DNA of 38,485 nucleotides from the IMG/VR virus record IMGVR_UViG_3300005527_000121, positions 1 through 38,485 of that record. One strand, given 5' to 3'. The position numbers were made by a program, and so were the translations under genes. The stretch comes from a virus. The notes under the pieces are model-generated. The model was given only the letters and a program-made list of their open reading frames with translations, had not been told where the DNA came from and did no database searches. Positions 1-7,311 of the stretch are shown here, in pieces. Position 1 is the stretch's first letter. Each line of letters starts with the position of its first letter.

Positions 1-1527
1 GTAATGTTTCACTCGATCGAAGAGACTAAGAGCTGACTCTTGATGACGAGTAATTGCACCTGCTGGAGATTCCTGTGGGATAGTAACTACAACGCCACTT
101 GGACTAAAAATGTCAGCCTCTACTAGCTCTGGGATAACTTTACTCAAATATCGAGCAAGTTCATCATCTTTATTCATTCGTACACGACGCAAGTAATACT
201 CACTGTGGCGAGCGTGGATTCCCGAGCTAGACCCAAGAACGCAAGAAGCCGTTCCTTCAGGCTTAATAGCAGTAGTTCTTGCGGCGATATTGATACCAAT
301 TTTGCGGGCATATTTTTCGTTGACTTCAAGTACCGTTCTAGCCGCAGCTTGGAGCTGATCGGCAGATAACCCGGGGGAATCCGCGATACCAGTGAAGGAG
401 CAACCAATAAGTGCTTCTTGTTCAGTAACTGTTCTCCATCTTTCTGAAAGATAAGGGAAATCAGTGAAGCCAGCCTGGAGAGTTCCCAGAAGTGCGGCTG
501 CATATACACGATTGTGAAAGTCTTTGTCATTCTTGATGCCAGTTAGATTTGTAGTGGTAAGATTGCAGAACTGATTCGATCGAAGACCGATCTCTGCACA
601 TGGGTTTGTTCCCCAATCCATATCATTAGTGAATACAAAACCGGGTTCGCCAGCGTTAGAAGCAATACACATATCAAAAACGTGCTTAAACTCTTCATAA
701 GTAACCTCGTGTCTTGGTAATACTGCACTATTGTTAGCTCTGGCTCTGTGAGGATGACGCTCCCACCAGTTACCATGCTTACATGTTAGCATATCATTGT
801 CGTCTCTGTCGAATAAAGCGATAAGTGCTGCTCTACGAATACCTCCAGATAGTACACAGTCTGCAATCAGACAAATCATATCGTGAGTTTCTAGAGTTGT
901 TAGCTTTCTTCCTACCGCTTTCTTTAGAATAGCTTCTACTTTTTCAAGCATTGCTTTAAGAGGCTCAGGTCCAGGAGCTTTTGCTCCAGTAGTTACAAGA
1001 TAAGAACCCTTCTGACGGACTCTGCTGAAGTCAAATACAGGTCTAATAGCACCGAATAGATATGCGGAGATAAGTTGGTTAAGCGATTCAGCCCAGCCTT
1101 CAATGGAGTCATGAACAACATAGATTCCTTCCTCTTTTGGTTGACGTACAGTAGGTAGTTGTCCTACGTGACGTTTTTGTACTGAATATCCAAAGCCAGT
1201 TCCTGATAGTAGTAGGAACAAAGCTTCCGCAAAGATACGCGGATATGTAATGTTTGCAAATGAACAGTTAAATAGTCGGACATTATTTCTAAAGATAGCT
1301 TCCCCTCCAAACTGTAGGGAACGCATAGATGGCATTACGTTAAAGTCATGTAGTTGTTTACCAGCTTTAAGAATATCTCGACTTAGCTTTGGGTATTTAT
1401 CAAGAAACATATGAAGGTTTCTATTCAATGTTTCTTCTAAAGTCTCTCGTCGATTCAAATGATTTAAATGTTTAGCGTATGTACGATATGCAACAATTTC
1501 TGACAATAGACGATTAGACTTATTCAC
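1..1527 (-). CDS. Adenosylcobalamin-dependent (class II) ribonucleotide reductase, 3' end cut by window
   Basis: Reduces ribonucleotides to deoxyribonucleotides for phage DNA synthesis using adenosylcobalamin, so it needs no separate radical subunit. The frame runs open for 509 codons from a GTG start with a strong AAGGAG ribosome binding site to the window edge, so the C-terminus with the redox cysteine pair is missing. Cys88 (LFNCSF) matches the first active-site cysteine. NPCAEIGL holds the thiyl-radical cysteine (Cys310) and its glutamate, and FCNLTT supplies Cys321, exactly 11 residues later as in the monomeric Lactobacillus-type enzyme. A KPEGTAS segment followed by SSGIHARHS is also typical. 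It is shorter than the Lactobacillus enzyme between the first two cysteines. It follows a small membrane-protein gene after 8 bases; its ribosome binding site overlaps that gene's stop codon. The class assignment is strong. Confidence 0.93.
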   Translation of the reverse strand, partial: MNKSNRLLSEIVAYRTYAKHLNHLNRRETLEETLNRNLHMFLDKYPKLSRDILKAGKQLHDFNVMPSMRSLQFGGEAIFRNNVRLFNCSFANITYPRIFAEALFLLLSGTGFGYSVQKRHVGQLPTVRQPKEEGIYVVHDSIEGWAESLNQLISAYLFGAIRPVFDFSRVRQKGSYLVTTGAKAPGPEPLKAMLEKVEAILKKAVGRKLTTLETHDMICLIADCVLSGGIRRAALIALFDRDDNDMLTCKHGNWWERHPHRARANNSAVLPRHEVTYEEFKHVFDMCIASNAGEPGFVFTNDMDWGTNPCAEIGLRSNQFCNLTTTNLTGIKNDKDFHNRVYAAALLGTLQAGFTDFPYLSERWRTVTEQEALIGCSFTGIADSPGLSADQLQAAARTVLEVNEKYARKIGINIAARTTAIKPEGTASCVLGSSSGIHARHSEYYLRRVRMNKDDELARYLSKVIPELVEADIFSPSGVVVTIPQESPAGAITRHQESALSLFDRVKHY

Positions 1528-1535
1528 AGTTCTCC

Positions 1536-1763
1536 TTATAGATATGGTTTAATTAGATAAGCAATTAGAAGAGCCGAGTTAATCCACATTCCAACAAATC
1601 CAAGCAAAATAAGAACAGCTAATAGATTTGGAATAACGCCAGTTACCACAAATCCAGGCTTACTTAAATCAATCTTCAGTGCCGAGACATATAGAGTTAG
1701 TGCAACTCTTCCTCCATAATATAACACAACACTAGCTAAAGTTGCAAGTAAAAAGATATTCAT
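1536..1763 (-). CDS. Small two-helix membrane protein
   Basis: A 75-residue protein with two hydrophobic segments, roughly residues 2-26 and 41-70, separated by a short polar stretch (KIDLSKPG). I do not recognise the family. It lies directly upstream of the ribonucleotide reductase and shares its stop region with that gene's ribosome binding site, so the two are probably translated from one message. A role in membrane remodelling or superinfection control is possible, but nothing in the sequence shows it. Confidence 0.7.
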   Translation of the reverse strand: MNIFLLATLASVVLYYGGRVALTLYVSALKIDLSKPGFVVTGVIPNLLAVLILLGFVGMWINSALLIAYLIKPYL

Positions 1764-1787
1764 AATTCATTTTCCAATGTTACTTAT

Positions 1788-2189
1788 TTAGCCATCACCA
1801 TTACTTAAAAGTTCTTCCATTTTTTTCTTCAAAGCAAGCTCTGATTCTGTTGGACCTCTAGTGAAATCTTCATCCATGATGATAGTACCCTCTTCTTCTT
1901 TCGAAGCTGATTTCTTAACTGGCTTTGGTTTTTCAATATTAACAACGGTTACATTTTTTCTACTAGCCTCAACCTTAGCTTTCTGTTCCTTCATTTTCTT
2001 TTCGTTGTCAAAAGCAGCAGAATAATATTCAATGCTAGAAATTGCTTCTAGTAGCTCTGCTTTATTGACAACCATACGACCTTGACCTAATCGCAAAAGA
2101 AGGAAGTCGGGGTCTTCTGTTACTCGTTGAACAATTACTTCTTCGCCTTCTTCATTTGTATTAACATAGACAGTTAATTCTTTTCTCAT
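1788..2189 (-). CDS. Hypothetical charged protein
   Basis: 133 residues, mostly charged. Residues 1-45 look like a beta-rich domain (ELTVYVNTNEEGEEVIVQR). A lysine-rich helix and linker follow, then an acidic segment (KEEEGTIIMDED) and a C-terminal helix rich in Lys and Glu. The start has a good ribosome binding site (AGGAGAAC). No family is recognised. The layout of a small domain plus a flexible charged tail resembles a nucleic-acid or protein adaptor, but that is only a guess. Confidence 0.7.
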   Translation of the reverse strand: MRKELTVYVNTNEEGEEVIVQRVTEDPDFLLLRLGQGRMVVNKAELLEAISSIEYYSAAFDNEKKMKEQKAKVEASRKNVTVVNIEKPKPVKKSASKEEEGTIIMDEDFTRGPTESELALKKKMEELLSNGDG

Positions 2190-2381
2190 TTAGTTCTCCT
2201 CTATATTTGATTCACATTGAAATTGAACAGAATCCATTTGGTAATCCTCGAACAAATGTGGTCCCATAACTACACTTTCTTTTTGTCTTGAAATAGACCA
2301 GTCTTTATGAATATTTGTTAAAGAGTTATAGGAAATAAAACAATAATCATATTTAGATGTTAGCTGTTGAAATTTAATCAT
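2190..2381 (-). CDS. MxIxQ-family small protein (MIKFQQ)
   Basis: 63 residues. The N-terminus MIKFQQ carries the family glutamine at position 5, and the second strand reads YCFISYN. The CFISYN string recurs in the family member at 4576-4764, which supports common descent. The start codon overlaps the stop of the upstream member by 4 bases (ATGA), indicating translational coupling. Function unknown. Confidence 0.72.
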   Translation of the reverse strand: MIKFQQLTSKYDYCFISYNSLTNIHKDWSISRQKESVVMGPHLFEDYQMDSVQFQCESNIEEN

Positions 2382-2560
2382 TTTGTAACCGCCCTGAAAT
2401 TAACAAACTCAGAACCTGAATCTGTTTTTTCAATTATATGTCTACCTTCCCAGGAGTATCCCTTTTCTGATGTTTTATTTTCCTCTGAAATGTAAATAGC
2501 AAAGTTGTAGTGATATTCCGATTTATCGAGTGGCAACATATATTGTGTAATTTCAATCAT
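2378..2560 (-). CDS. MxIxQ-family small protein (MIEITQY)
   Basis: 60 residues, starting MIEITQY with the glutamine at position 6, then a strand NFAIYISEE and a short charged C-terminal half containing one Trp. It is coupled to both neighbours by 4-base overlaps. Function unknown. Confidence 0.72.
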   Translation of the reverse strand: MIEITQYMLPLDKSEYHYNFAIYISEENKTSEKGYSWEGRHIIEKTDSGSEFVNFRAVTK

Positions 2561-2841
2561 ACTGGATGTCCCATAATATCATCTTCCTCTGTTTCATTAT
2601 ACTCATCTCGATTGACGTTGTAAAGTAAATTCTCATACATCTTATGAATTACTTTATTACCATCAATATTCAATACTCTAGAGTTATTTGAATGTGGTTC
2701 TAGAATTTCTAAAGGTCTTAAATCATTGAAGTCTTTTACCTTACACTCAGGAAATAGTTCATTGAATGTTCCAACTGTCTGGACTTCTAAGTTGTCGAAC
2801 TTATTAATTCTTTCACCAATTGTATAAAATTTAGATTTCAT
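2557..2841 (-). CDS. Hypothetical protein
   Basis: 94 residues, acidic at the C-terminus (ETEEDDIMGHPV). It begins MKSKFYTIGERINK and does not show the MxIxQ signature, although it sits inside a run of those genes. The start overlaps the upstream 47-residue gene by 11 bases and the stop overlaps the next start by 4. No recognised domain. Confidence 0.65.
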   Translation of the reverse strand: MKSKFYTIGERINKFDNLEVQTVGTFNELFPECKVKDFNDLRPLEILEPHSNNSRVLNIDGNKVIHKMYENLLYNVNRDEYNETEEDDIMGHPV

Positions 2842-2974
2842 ATTTAAATGCTCCTTTGTCTAAAAGCCACTCTTGATTTTCAAACTTTTCTTTTTCTATT
2901 ACTGAAAATTTAAGGTCTATACCTTGCTTTAATAAATTACTTAACCAACTATATCGATTTTGAAATAAGATCAT
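2831..2974 (-). CDS. MxIxQ-family small protein (MILFQN), 47 residues
   Basis: A very short gene. The product begins MILFQNRYSW, followed by a strand LKFSVIEKE and a KYEI end. The start overlaps the stop of the zinc-ribbon-like gene by 4 bases (ATGA). It is the shortest clear family member. Support comes from the signature and the overlap pattern rather than from length. Confidence 0.62.
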   Translation of the reverse strand: MILFQNRYSWLSNLLKQGIDLKFSVIEKEKFENQEWLLDKGAFKYEI

Positions 2975-3201
2975 TTATCAACCTCTTCCTTTTTAGCCTG
3001 ACATTTGCGACAGGTTATATATTTATTATTACTGAAATAAGAATCTTCGTACCATTCGTGCTTACATTTAGGAGTTTCTTCTAGTTCAAAATATCCCCAA
3101 TCATCTGGGTTGATATAGTAAGGATCGTATTCTCTGTCCCACTTAGTACCAGAAAAAAGCTTTTCAATTTCTTCATCTGTTAGCGTAATTGGTTTATGCA
3201 T
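2971..3201 (-). CDS. Small zinc-ribbon-like protein
   Basis: 76 residues. The N-terminal half is acidic and aromatic (DPYYINPDDWGYFEL). The C-terminal half has CKHEW and ITCRKCQAKK, a Cys-x-His plus Cys-x-x-Cys arrangement that could bind one zinc ion. The ribosome binding site AGGTAG lies just after the stop of the Mom-like gene. Zinc binding is inferred from spacing only; function unknown. Confidence 0.65.
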   Translation of the reverse strand: MHKPITLTDEEIEKLFSGTKWDREYDPYYINPDDWGYFELEETPKCKHEWYEDSYFSNNKYITCRKCQAKKEEVDK

Positions 3202-3204
3202 ATA

Positions 3205-3765
3205 CTACCTCAATTCATATACATATCGTAATTTTCTTTCTTGTTTTAAAACAGATGCTTCGCCTTTTTTAATTGCATCTTGAATTCTCTTAGCGTCTTT
3301 AGAGTACTCACCATCTTTCTTTTGATATAGCTGTCTAATATGGTAGTATCTATCTCCCCACTTTACAACCCTAGCATTATTCTTTTCTAAGCCATCGAAC
3401 TTGAAGTTAGTTGCTTTATATATTGTTCCTTGGTGACCTTTATTTGGATCAGCAAATGTTATAACTCTAGTATATCTCTTTTTCTTTAAGTGTCTAAGAG
3501 TAGCACCTAGAAAGAAACTCTCTGTGTTCTTCGGGGTATCGTCAATTAAACAGAATCTACGAAGCTCTAAATCGTTCATGTCACAGTTTGCCCCACAAGG
3601 CTGACCATAGATAGCTACCCCACAAAGTTCTCCAAATTCGCTCAACAAAAGAAAAACTTCCTTTTGTTTCATTGATCTACAACTCTTAGAGTAATGCCAC
3701 TTTTCTACAAAGTCAATAGTATTCTTTGAAAGGATCGATCCTACTGGCACGATTTTATATCTCAT
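3205..3765 (-). CDS. Mom-like DNA-modification protein (GNAT fold)
   Basis: 186 residues. It resembles the phage Mu Mom family, which converts adenine in phage DNA to a carbamoyl-methyl derivative and blocks host restriction. Landmarks in order: HY at 24-25, a GVAIYGQP strand near 49-56, LELRRF at 66-71, NTES at 80-83, and the strongest block, ADPNKGHQGTIYKATNF, at 105-121, where Mom-type proteins have the same AD-GH-GTIY-A-NF pattern. The extreme start reads TTG, so I place the start at the ATG at 3765, 4 bases after a GGGGAG site. It overlaps the stop of the upstream small gene. Adenine as target and resistance as role are inferred from the family. Confidence 0.82.
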   Translation of the reverse strand: MRYKIVPVGSILSKNTIDFVEKWHYSKSCRSMKQKEVFLLLSEFGELCGVAIYGQPCGANCDMNDLELRRFCLIDDTPKNTESFFLGATLRHLKKKRYTRVITFADPNKGHQGTIYKATNFKFDGLEKNNARVVKWGDRYYHIRQLYQKKDGEYSKDAKRIQDAIKKGEASVLKQERKLRYVYELR

Positions 3766-3941
3766 CAATCTCCCCAGATTTTTGTATAGCTATCTTTAAA
3801 TTGATTACTAAAATCTATTGATGCATATCCAGTTGTTCCATTATATCTAGGAAATGATGTTATTTCTCCATTCCATGTAATAAAGAAAAGGTCTTGACCA
3901 CACATATCATTAGTGTTTTTATATTGAGAAATTCTAAGCAT
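3765..3941 (-). CDS. MxIxQ-family small protein (MLRISQY)
   Basis: 58 residues from the internal ATG at 3941; an upstream in-frame ATG would add seven residues but would bury the signature. MLRISQY is followed by LFFITWNGEI and an aromatic-rich C-terminus. The start overlaps the stop of the next upstream member by 8 bases, and the stop overlaps the Mom-like start. Confidence 0.7.
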   Translation of the reverse strand: MLRISQYKNTNDMCGQDLFFITWNGEITSFPRYNGTTGYASIDFSNQFKDSYTKIWGD

Positions 3942-4104
3942 TGAAGTCTCCAATTTCAACATGATCTAAAAACTTCGAAGACACTGTACTGTGACTTCTA
4001 GGAACTCCGTTTTGTAAGTAGTGGAGGATTCCATCTTTTACAAAGTCAAAACAAAGCTGATCTCTTTGGTTAGGCGTTTTAATATATTGAAGTATTTTAA
4101 TCAT
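3934..4104 (-). CDS. MxIxQ-family small protein (MIKILQY)
   Basis: 56 residues: MIKILQYIKTP, then LCFDFVKDG as second strand and a mixed polar C-terminus ending GDFNA. It overlaps both neighbouring small genes by 8 bases. No ribosome binding site stands out beyond GAGTCT, so coupled translation is likely. Confidence 0.68.
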   Translation of the reverse strand: MIKILQYIKTPNQRDQLCFDFVKDGILHYLQNGVPRSHSTVSSKFLDHVEIGDFNA

Positions 4105-4255
4105 TGAAGACTCCTATTAGATTATATCCAATTAGCTCATCATATTTATAGTGCATCGAATAGATAATACCTCTATTTTGATAATAAAGAGTATCACCTA
4201 TAAGCTTATCAAGCATAAGCTCAAACTGTCCAAAATTGACTTGGATGATCTTCAT
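4097..4255 (-). CDS. MxIxQ-family small protein (MKIIQVN), divergent
   Basis: 52 residues. It has the signature (MKIIQVN), but the middle (FELMLDKLIGDTLYYQ) is more helical-looking than in other members. An AGGAAC ribosome binding site precedes it. It is the first gene after a 126-base intergenic gap, so it probably opens a sub-operon. Confidence 0.62.
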   Translation of the reverse strand: MKIIQVNFGQFELMLDKLIGDTLYYQNRGIIYSMHYKYDELIGYNLIGVFND

Positions 4256-4315
4256 TGTAAGTTCCTGTAATTAATATGATTTTAAATTTTTATTGAAGCG
4301 ATGTTCATTTTTTAC

Positions 4316-4346
4316 TTGACAGCATTTTCTTGACGTGATATATAAC
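4316..4346 (+). promoter_or_regulatory. Sigma70-like promoter on the plus strand, antisense to the local genes
   Basis: TTGACA at 4316-4321, a 17-base spacer, and TATATA at 4339-4344. It points rightward, opposite to all genes in this arm, inside the 126-base gap between two small genes. The word TAACAACT, shared with the late-arm control sites, lies at 4343-4350, directly at and after the -10. A transcript would be antisense to the gene block starting at 4382. Confidence 0.45.
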
Positions 4347-4381
4347 AACTATGCACAGTATATAATTGAAAGATGGTTGAT

Positions 4382-4576
4382 TTAAGGACAGGTATATTCA
4401 AATTTTACTCTTGACTTTGTGAAATATTCTTTATAGTCTGGTCTAGTTATATTTCCTTCCTCAAAACCATGTATAGTATTTCTACTATACTTAAACCAAA
4501 TATCCTTTCTCCTTACTATAGTAAAGGAAAGTGAGTTATATCCTACATCGCTACCATACTGAAAAATGTATATCAT
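4382..4576 (-). CDS. MxIxQ-family small protein (MIYIFQY)
   Basis: 64 residues: MIYIFQYGSD, then LSFTIVRRKDIWFKY, with a basic C-terminal third ending FEYTCP. The start overlaps the upstream gene's stop in a TAATG arrangement. It is the last gene before the intergenic gap at 4256-4381. Confidence 0.72.
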   Translation of the reverse strand: MIYIFQYGSDVGYNSLSFTIVRRKDIWFKYSRNTIHGFEEGNITRPDYKEYFTKSRVKFEYTCP

Positions 4577-4764
4577 TATTTACTCCATATTAAATTATAG
4601 AATTTACTTTCTACTATAAAACCAATGGATACATAACATCCGCCTAAGTCCTCTGTTTTTTTATTAGGATATTTATAAAAACTTCTATCTAATTCCTTAT
4701 TGTATGAAATAAAACAGAGGTGAAACTCCGAACTTTTACGAACGCACTGATCGAATCTCATCAT
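4576..4764 (-). CDS. MxIxQ-family small protein (MMRFDQC)
   Basis: 62 residues, or 61 if the second ATG is used; that form gives MRFDQC with glutamine at position 5. HLCFISYNKEL matches the YCFISYN strand of the member at 2190-2381. An AGGAG site 9 bases upstream fits the first ATG. It overlaps the upstream gene by 29 bases. Confidence 0.7.
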   Translation of the reverse strand: MMRFDQCVRKSSEFHLCFISYNKELDRSFYKYPNKKTEDLGGCYVSIGFIVESKFYNLIWSK

Positions 4765-4993
4765 AAACTTTAACTCCTAATTCCTTGAGTCTAGCTCTAC
4801 AATTAATCTTAGCTTGCTTTATACTGGAAGCTTGACCTATAATAATTACTGACAAATTGTGATCTATAATTCTGTAAGTGAAATCGTTTTGATTTATTAG
4901 AGCTTGTAGGATTGTATTTTTAGAGACAATGAATTGCTGAGATGCAAGTATGTTTGGGGCTTTATCTAAGGGCTTATATTGAATCCTCGTCAT
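4736..4993 (-). CDS. Hypothetical protein with MTRIQY start
   Basis: 85 residues from the ATG at 4993; a longer in-frame form starting at 5041 would add 16 residues that overlap the upstream gene. The product is alpha/beta-looking (TYRIIDHNLSVIIIG, then ASSIKQAKINCRARLKELGV), with a basic C-terminus. The MTRIQY start echoes the small-protein signature, but the rest is longer and different, so I do not count it as a member. Confidence 0.65.
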   Translation of the reverse strand: MTRIQYKPLDKAPNILASQQFIVSKNTILQALINQNDFTYRIIDHNLSVIIIGQASSIKQAKINCRARLKELGVKVYDEIRSVRS

Positions 4994-5237
4994 TGTCAAA
5001 ACCTCCTTCATAGAGTTCAACAAATCTATCTTCACCAACACAGAACAAAACCTTATCTCTGTTAACAGTTGCGAGATATGCTTGACTTTGTTTTTCAGGT
5101 GAATTAACTAGAACTTGCTCAAAAGCAAAGGCTAAACATTCTTCAGCAGATAAAGATTTATAAGAGCTATTTAGCTGAATTTCCTCAACTTGATCCTCAA
5201 TCGCTCTTAATAGTTCCTTTACTTTTTTATTTCTCAT
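4974..5237 (-). CDS. Hypothetical acidic protein
   Basis: 87 residues. The N-terminal half is helical (KVKELLRAIEDQVEEIQ). The middle and C-terminus have a strand-like segment (DKVLFCVGEDRFVELYEGG) and an acidic tail (DNDEDSI). The start lies one base after the stop of a small membrane protein. No family recognised. Confidence 0.65.
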   Translation of the reverse strand: MRNKKVKELLRAIEDQVEEIQLNSSYKSLSAEECLAFAFEQVLVNSPEKQSQAYLATVNRDKVLFCVGEDRFVELYEGGFDNDEDSI

Positions 5238-5238
5238 T

Positions 5239-5397
5239 TTACCTTGTGGTCATAAATAACCAAATCCAGAATATTGGAAATGAAAGATAAAAAATAATAC
5301 CATAGAAAGCCAAACTTGTCAAGGCATTAGCTACTCTAAATCCAATAATCTTACAAAAGAAGAGCAAGATAATTGCTCCAGCAATAACGTATCTCAT
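5239..5397 (-). CDS. Small membrane protein, 52 residues
   Basis: Starts MRYVIAGAIILLFFCKIIGF and has two hydrophobic stretches (about residues 4-16 and 24-47) ending MTTR. It overlaps the upstream small gene in an ATGA junction and is followed after one base by the next start, so it sits in a tightly coupled block. Function unknown; two-helix proteins of this size are common phage accessory products. Confidence 0.6.
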   Translation of the reverse strand: MRYVIAGAIILLFFCKIIGFRVANALTSLAFYGIIFYLSFPIFWIWLFMTTR

Positions 5398-5558
5398 TTG
5401 ATCCTTGTATAAAATATATTATATTCTTTATCATAGCTATAGGAAGCTAGTATTTGTCCTGTTTTTAATGTACTAACTTTTTCTTGTAAACAAGCAAACT
5501 GCAAGCACCATACTGTCTTCTCTTTAGCCATAGCTTTATATTGTTTTATAATAAACAT
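5394..5558 (-). CDS. MxIxQ-family small protein (MFIIKQY)
   Basis: 54 residues: MFIIKQYKAM, then VWCLQFACLQ, ending IFYTRIK. The same ending (FFTRIK) occurs in the member at 5875-6042, which suggests a recent duplication. TAATG overlap upstream, ATGA overlap downstream. Confidence 0.7.
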   Translation of the reverse strand: MFIIKQYKAMAKEKTVWCLQFACLQEKVSTLKTGQILASYSYDKEYNIFYTRIK

Positions 5559-5878
5559 TAATGCAATCCTTCTTTCTTAGCTGGTTTACTTGGCATATCC
5601 AACTCAATTCCAAGTTCACTAGAAAGCTCGTCAAATATATCTTCCGTAAGTTCGATAAGCTTAATAGGTTCATTCTGCTCACTAATTATATTAGCAAACT
5701 CACTTTCAAAAACAGAAAAAGCTTTCTTCATCAAGTCCATAGTTTTATTGTATGGGTCTTTTTCAAATTCAAGCTCGTCCTCTTTTTCCATAAGCTCGGC
5801 GGCTGCATCTGAAAATAATCCAAATGCTTGAGTCATCATTGTGAGAAGAAGTAACTGTGCTTTTTCTTTATCATTCAT
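5558..5878 (-). CDS. Hypothetical helical acidic protein
   Basis: 106 residues, almost entirely predicted helix and strongly acidic (EDELEFEKD, ELTEDIFDELSSELGIELD), with a methionine-rich N-terminal helix (LLLLTMMTQAFGLF). It ends in a lysine-rich tail. An antisense frame on the other strand covers part of it, but the gene on this strand is coupled to both neighbours by start-stop overlaps. Confidence 0.68.
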   Translation of the reverse strand: MNDKEKAQLLLLTMMTQAFGLFSDAAAELMEKEDELEFEKDPYNKTMDLMKKAFSVFESEFANIISEQNEPIKLIELTEDIFDELSSELGIELDMPSKPAKKEGLH

Positions 5879-6042
5879 TGTTTAATCCTAGTGAAGAAGT
5901 ATGTTTCTTTTTTTCTAAGTCTGCGATGACTTGACCGACCGCTAGTACTCCAGCTATAAAGATATTCGTTAAAGTTTTTTCCTTTGTAAAATGTTAAATC
6001 TCTGAAATTAAAATCGAAGCTTTTTCTTTGTGCAATTAACAT
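5875..6042 (-). CDS. MxIxQ-family small protein (MLIAQRK)
   Basis: 55 residues: MLIAQRKSFD, then LTFYKGKNF, a Ser/Arg-rich middle (STSGRSSHRRLRKK) and a FFTRIKQ end. It is preceded by AAGGAT and coupled to the next gene through ATGA. More basic than most members. Confidence 0.65.
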   Translation of the reverse strand: MLIAQRKSFDFNFRDLTFYKGKNFNEYLYSWSTSGRSSHRRLRKKETYFFTRIKQ

Positions 6043-6043
6043 A

Positions 6044-6232
6044 TCAATCCTTTATGTATTTAAATTCTCTACAAACTGGTGGTTTCATTATCCAACTATT
6101 AATATACCACCAGTTATAAATACTTCTATCATTTTCTACCGATGTTCCGCAATTCCCAATTAGTAATAAAAACTTAAATCTAATTCTTTCATTTACTCCA
6201 ATTTCTTTATGGTCGAACTGGTAAATTCTCAT
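6044..6232 (-). CDS. MxIxQ-family small protein (MRIYQFD)
   Basis: 62 residues: MRIYQFDHKE, then RFKFLLLIGN, with a Trp-rich middle (YNWWYINSW) and a KYIKD end. The start lies inside the 3' end of the ATP-grasp gene (26-base overlap), tying it to the enzyme cassette. Confidence 0.7.
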   Translation of the reverse strand: MRIYQFDHKEIGVNERIRFKFLLLIGNCGTSVENDRSIYNWWYINSWIMKPPVCREFKYIKD

Positions 6233-6962
6233 TGATGTACTCCTTCATTGCAACTACCCAACGCTGGGCATTATTAGAGTTCAATCCTGGTGCTGAGTTT
6301 ACTTCACAAACAAAGAAGTTACCATCCTTATCTCGAATCAAATCTACTCCACCAAATAATAAACCAAGAGCATTTACTGCATCAATTGCAATTTTTTGAC
6401 CGACTTCATTACATCGACTTCTTGTAGGATTGACGAGACTAAAGTGGCAGTTATGTGACTTGAATAAAGCGGGTCGTTCGTAGTTTTCTTCATTGATATT
6501 ATTAGGAATCTTTTCGTAAATGGCTACGATCTTGGAATTGAAGACATGAACTCGATACTCTCTCCTCTTATTTGGAATTGGCTTAGAGGCATACTGATCT
6601 GTTACTGGATTGAAGTCATTACCATAACGAACTTCACCTTGTCTCGATCTGATATAGTAGTTATTAGTTGTATCTTTTACTGAATCAATGCTAGTTAATT
6701 CTGTAGTAAATACAGGCATTGGAATATTTGCAGCAGAAAGTAATTGCATCATTCTTAGTTTATTGCTAGCGTTTAATACCGCCTCTGCTGTATTAAGTTC
6801 TAGTCTAGCTGTAGTCCTATTGAATACCTCAGAGCTACCCCAACGAATAAGAACATCTAATTTAGCACGACGCTGTGTTTTCTTTCTAGGACAGGAAAGA
6901 ATCTGACGAAGAAGCTTTCCAGTGTTGGATGATTTAGAATGGTAGGCAATCATTGTTTTCAT
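6207..6962 (-). CDS. ATP-grasp ligase (RimK-like)
   Basis: 251 residues. ATP-grasp enzymes join a carboxylate to an amine or thiol through an acyl-phosphate. The C-terminal catalytic half is clear: EYRVHVFNSKIVAIYEK near 135-151 (a substrate/ATP strand), GGVDLIRDKDGNFFVCEVN at 204-221 with metal-binding acidic residues, and SAPGLN ending at 228. A basic N-terminal region (CPRKKTQRRAK) comes before the pre-ATP-grasp part. The start at the ATG at 6962 has AAGGTT upstream. With the glutamine amidotransferase and GS-type amidoligase nearby it makes up an amide-bond-forming set. The substrate is unknown; small peptides, a cell-wall component or a nucleobase are all possible. Confidence 0.82.
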   Translation of the reverse strand: MKTMIAYHSKSSNTGKLLRQILSCPRKKTQRRAKLDVLIRWGSSEVFNRTTARLELNTAEAVLNASNKLRMMQLLSAANIPMPVFTTELTSIDSVKDTTNNYYIRSRQGEVRYGNDFNPVTDQYASKPIPNKRREYRVHVFNSKIVAIYEKIPNNINEENYERPALFKSHNCHFSLVNPTRSRCNEVGQKIAIDAVNALGLLFGGVDLIRDKDGNFFVCEVNSAPGLNSNNAQRWVVAMKEYINENLPVRP

Positions 6963-7143
6963 TTTTAACCTTCGCTTCTAACTTAGCTGTGAAACTATAT
7001 CGATGTTTCTCTATCGATTCATTATAGAAATCTTTTTTATTAATCTGTTTGATTAAACAAATATGATTAAGAATTCTACCAAAAGACAATTCGTACACAA
7101 TGAGACGAGAATGGTCTCTCATTTTATACTGAACGATTTCCAT
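6934..7143 (-). CDS. MxIxQ-family small protein (MEIVQYK)
   Basis: 69 residues: MEIVQYKMRD, then LIVYELSFGRI and a lysine-rich C-terminus. It overlaps the start of the ATP-grasp gene by 29 bases, and its own start lies one base after the stop of the preceding member. Confidence 0.7.
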   Translation of the reverse strand: MEIVQYKMRDHSRLIVYELSFGRILNHICLIKQINKKDFYNESIEKHRYSFTAKLEAKVKNENNDCLPF

Positions 7144-7144
7144 A

Positions 7145-7309
7145 TTAGTTCACCTTATAAAGTTCAATAAGTTGATCGTCAAAAACCCAACCACTAATAC
7201 TGTCACATCCAAGACTCCCCCACCTATCATCGTATTTATTTTTAATCCAAAATAATAATTGTCTTGGTCTACTATAGAAAGAGTTATTTTTTAATTGACA
7301 TATCTTCAT
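7145..7309 (-). CDS. MxIxQ-family small protein (MKICQLK)
   Basis: 54 residues: MKICQLKNNS, then LLFWIKNKY, with a WGSLGCDS turn and an ELYKVN end. AAAGGATAAAT precedes the ATG. It sits between the glutamine amidotransferase gene and the next member, with 2-base and 1-base gaps. Confidence 0.7.
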   Translation of the reverse strand: MKICQLKNNSFYSRPRQLLFWIKNKYDDRWGSLGCDSISGWVFDDQLIELYKVN

Positions 7310-7311
7310 AT

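Noticed and set aside
174-776. Two minus-strand frames of 118 and 77 codons
   Set aside because: They are out-of-frame shadows of the ribonucleotide reductase, whose frame is open and motif-rich across both.
5561-5812. An 83-codon plus-strand frame
   Set aside because: It is the antisense shadow of the acidic helical gene at 5558-5878, which has coupled starts and stops on both sides.
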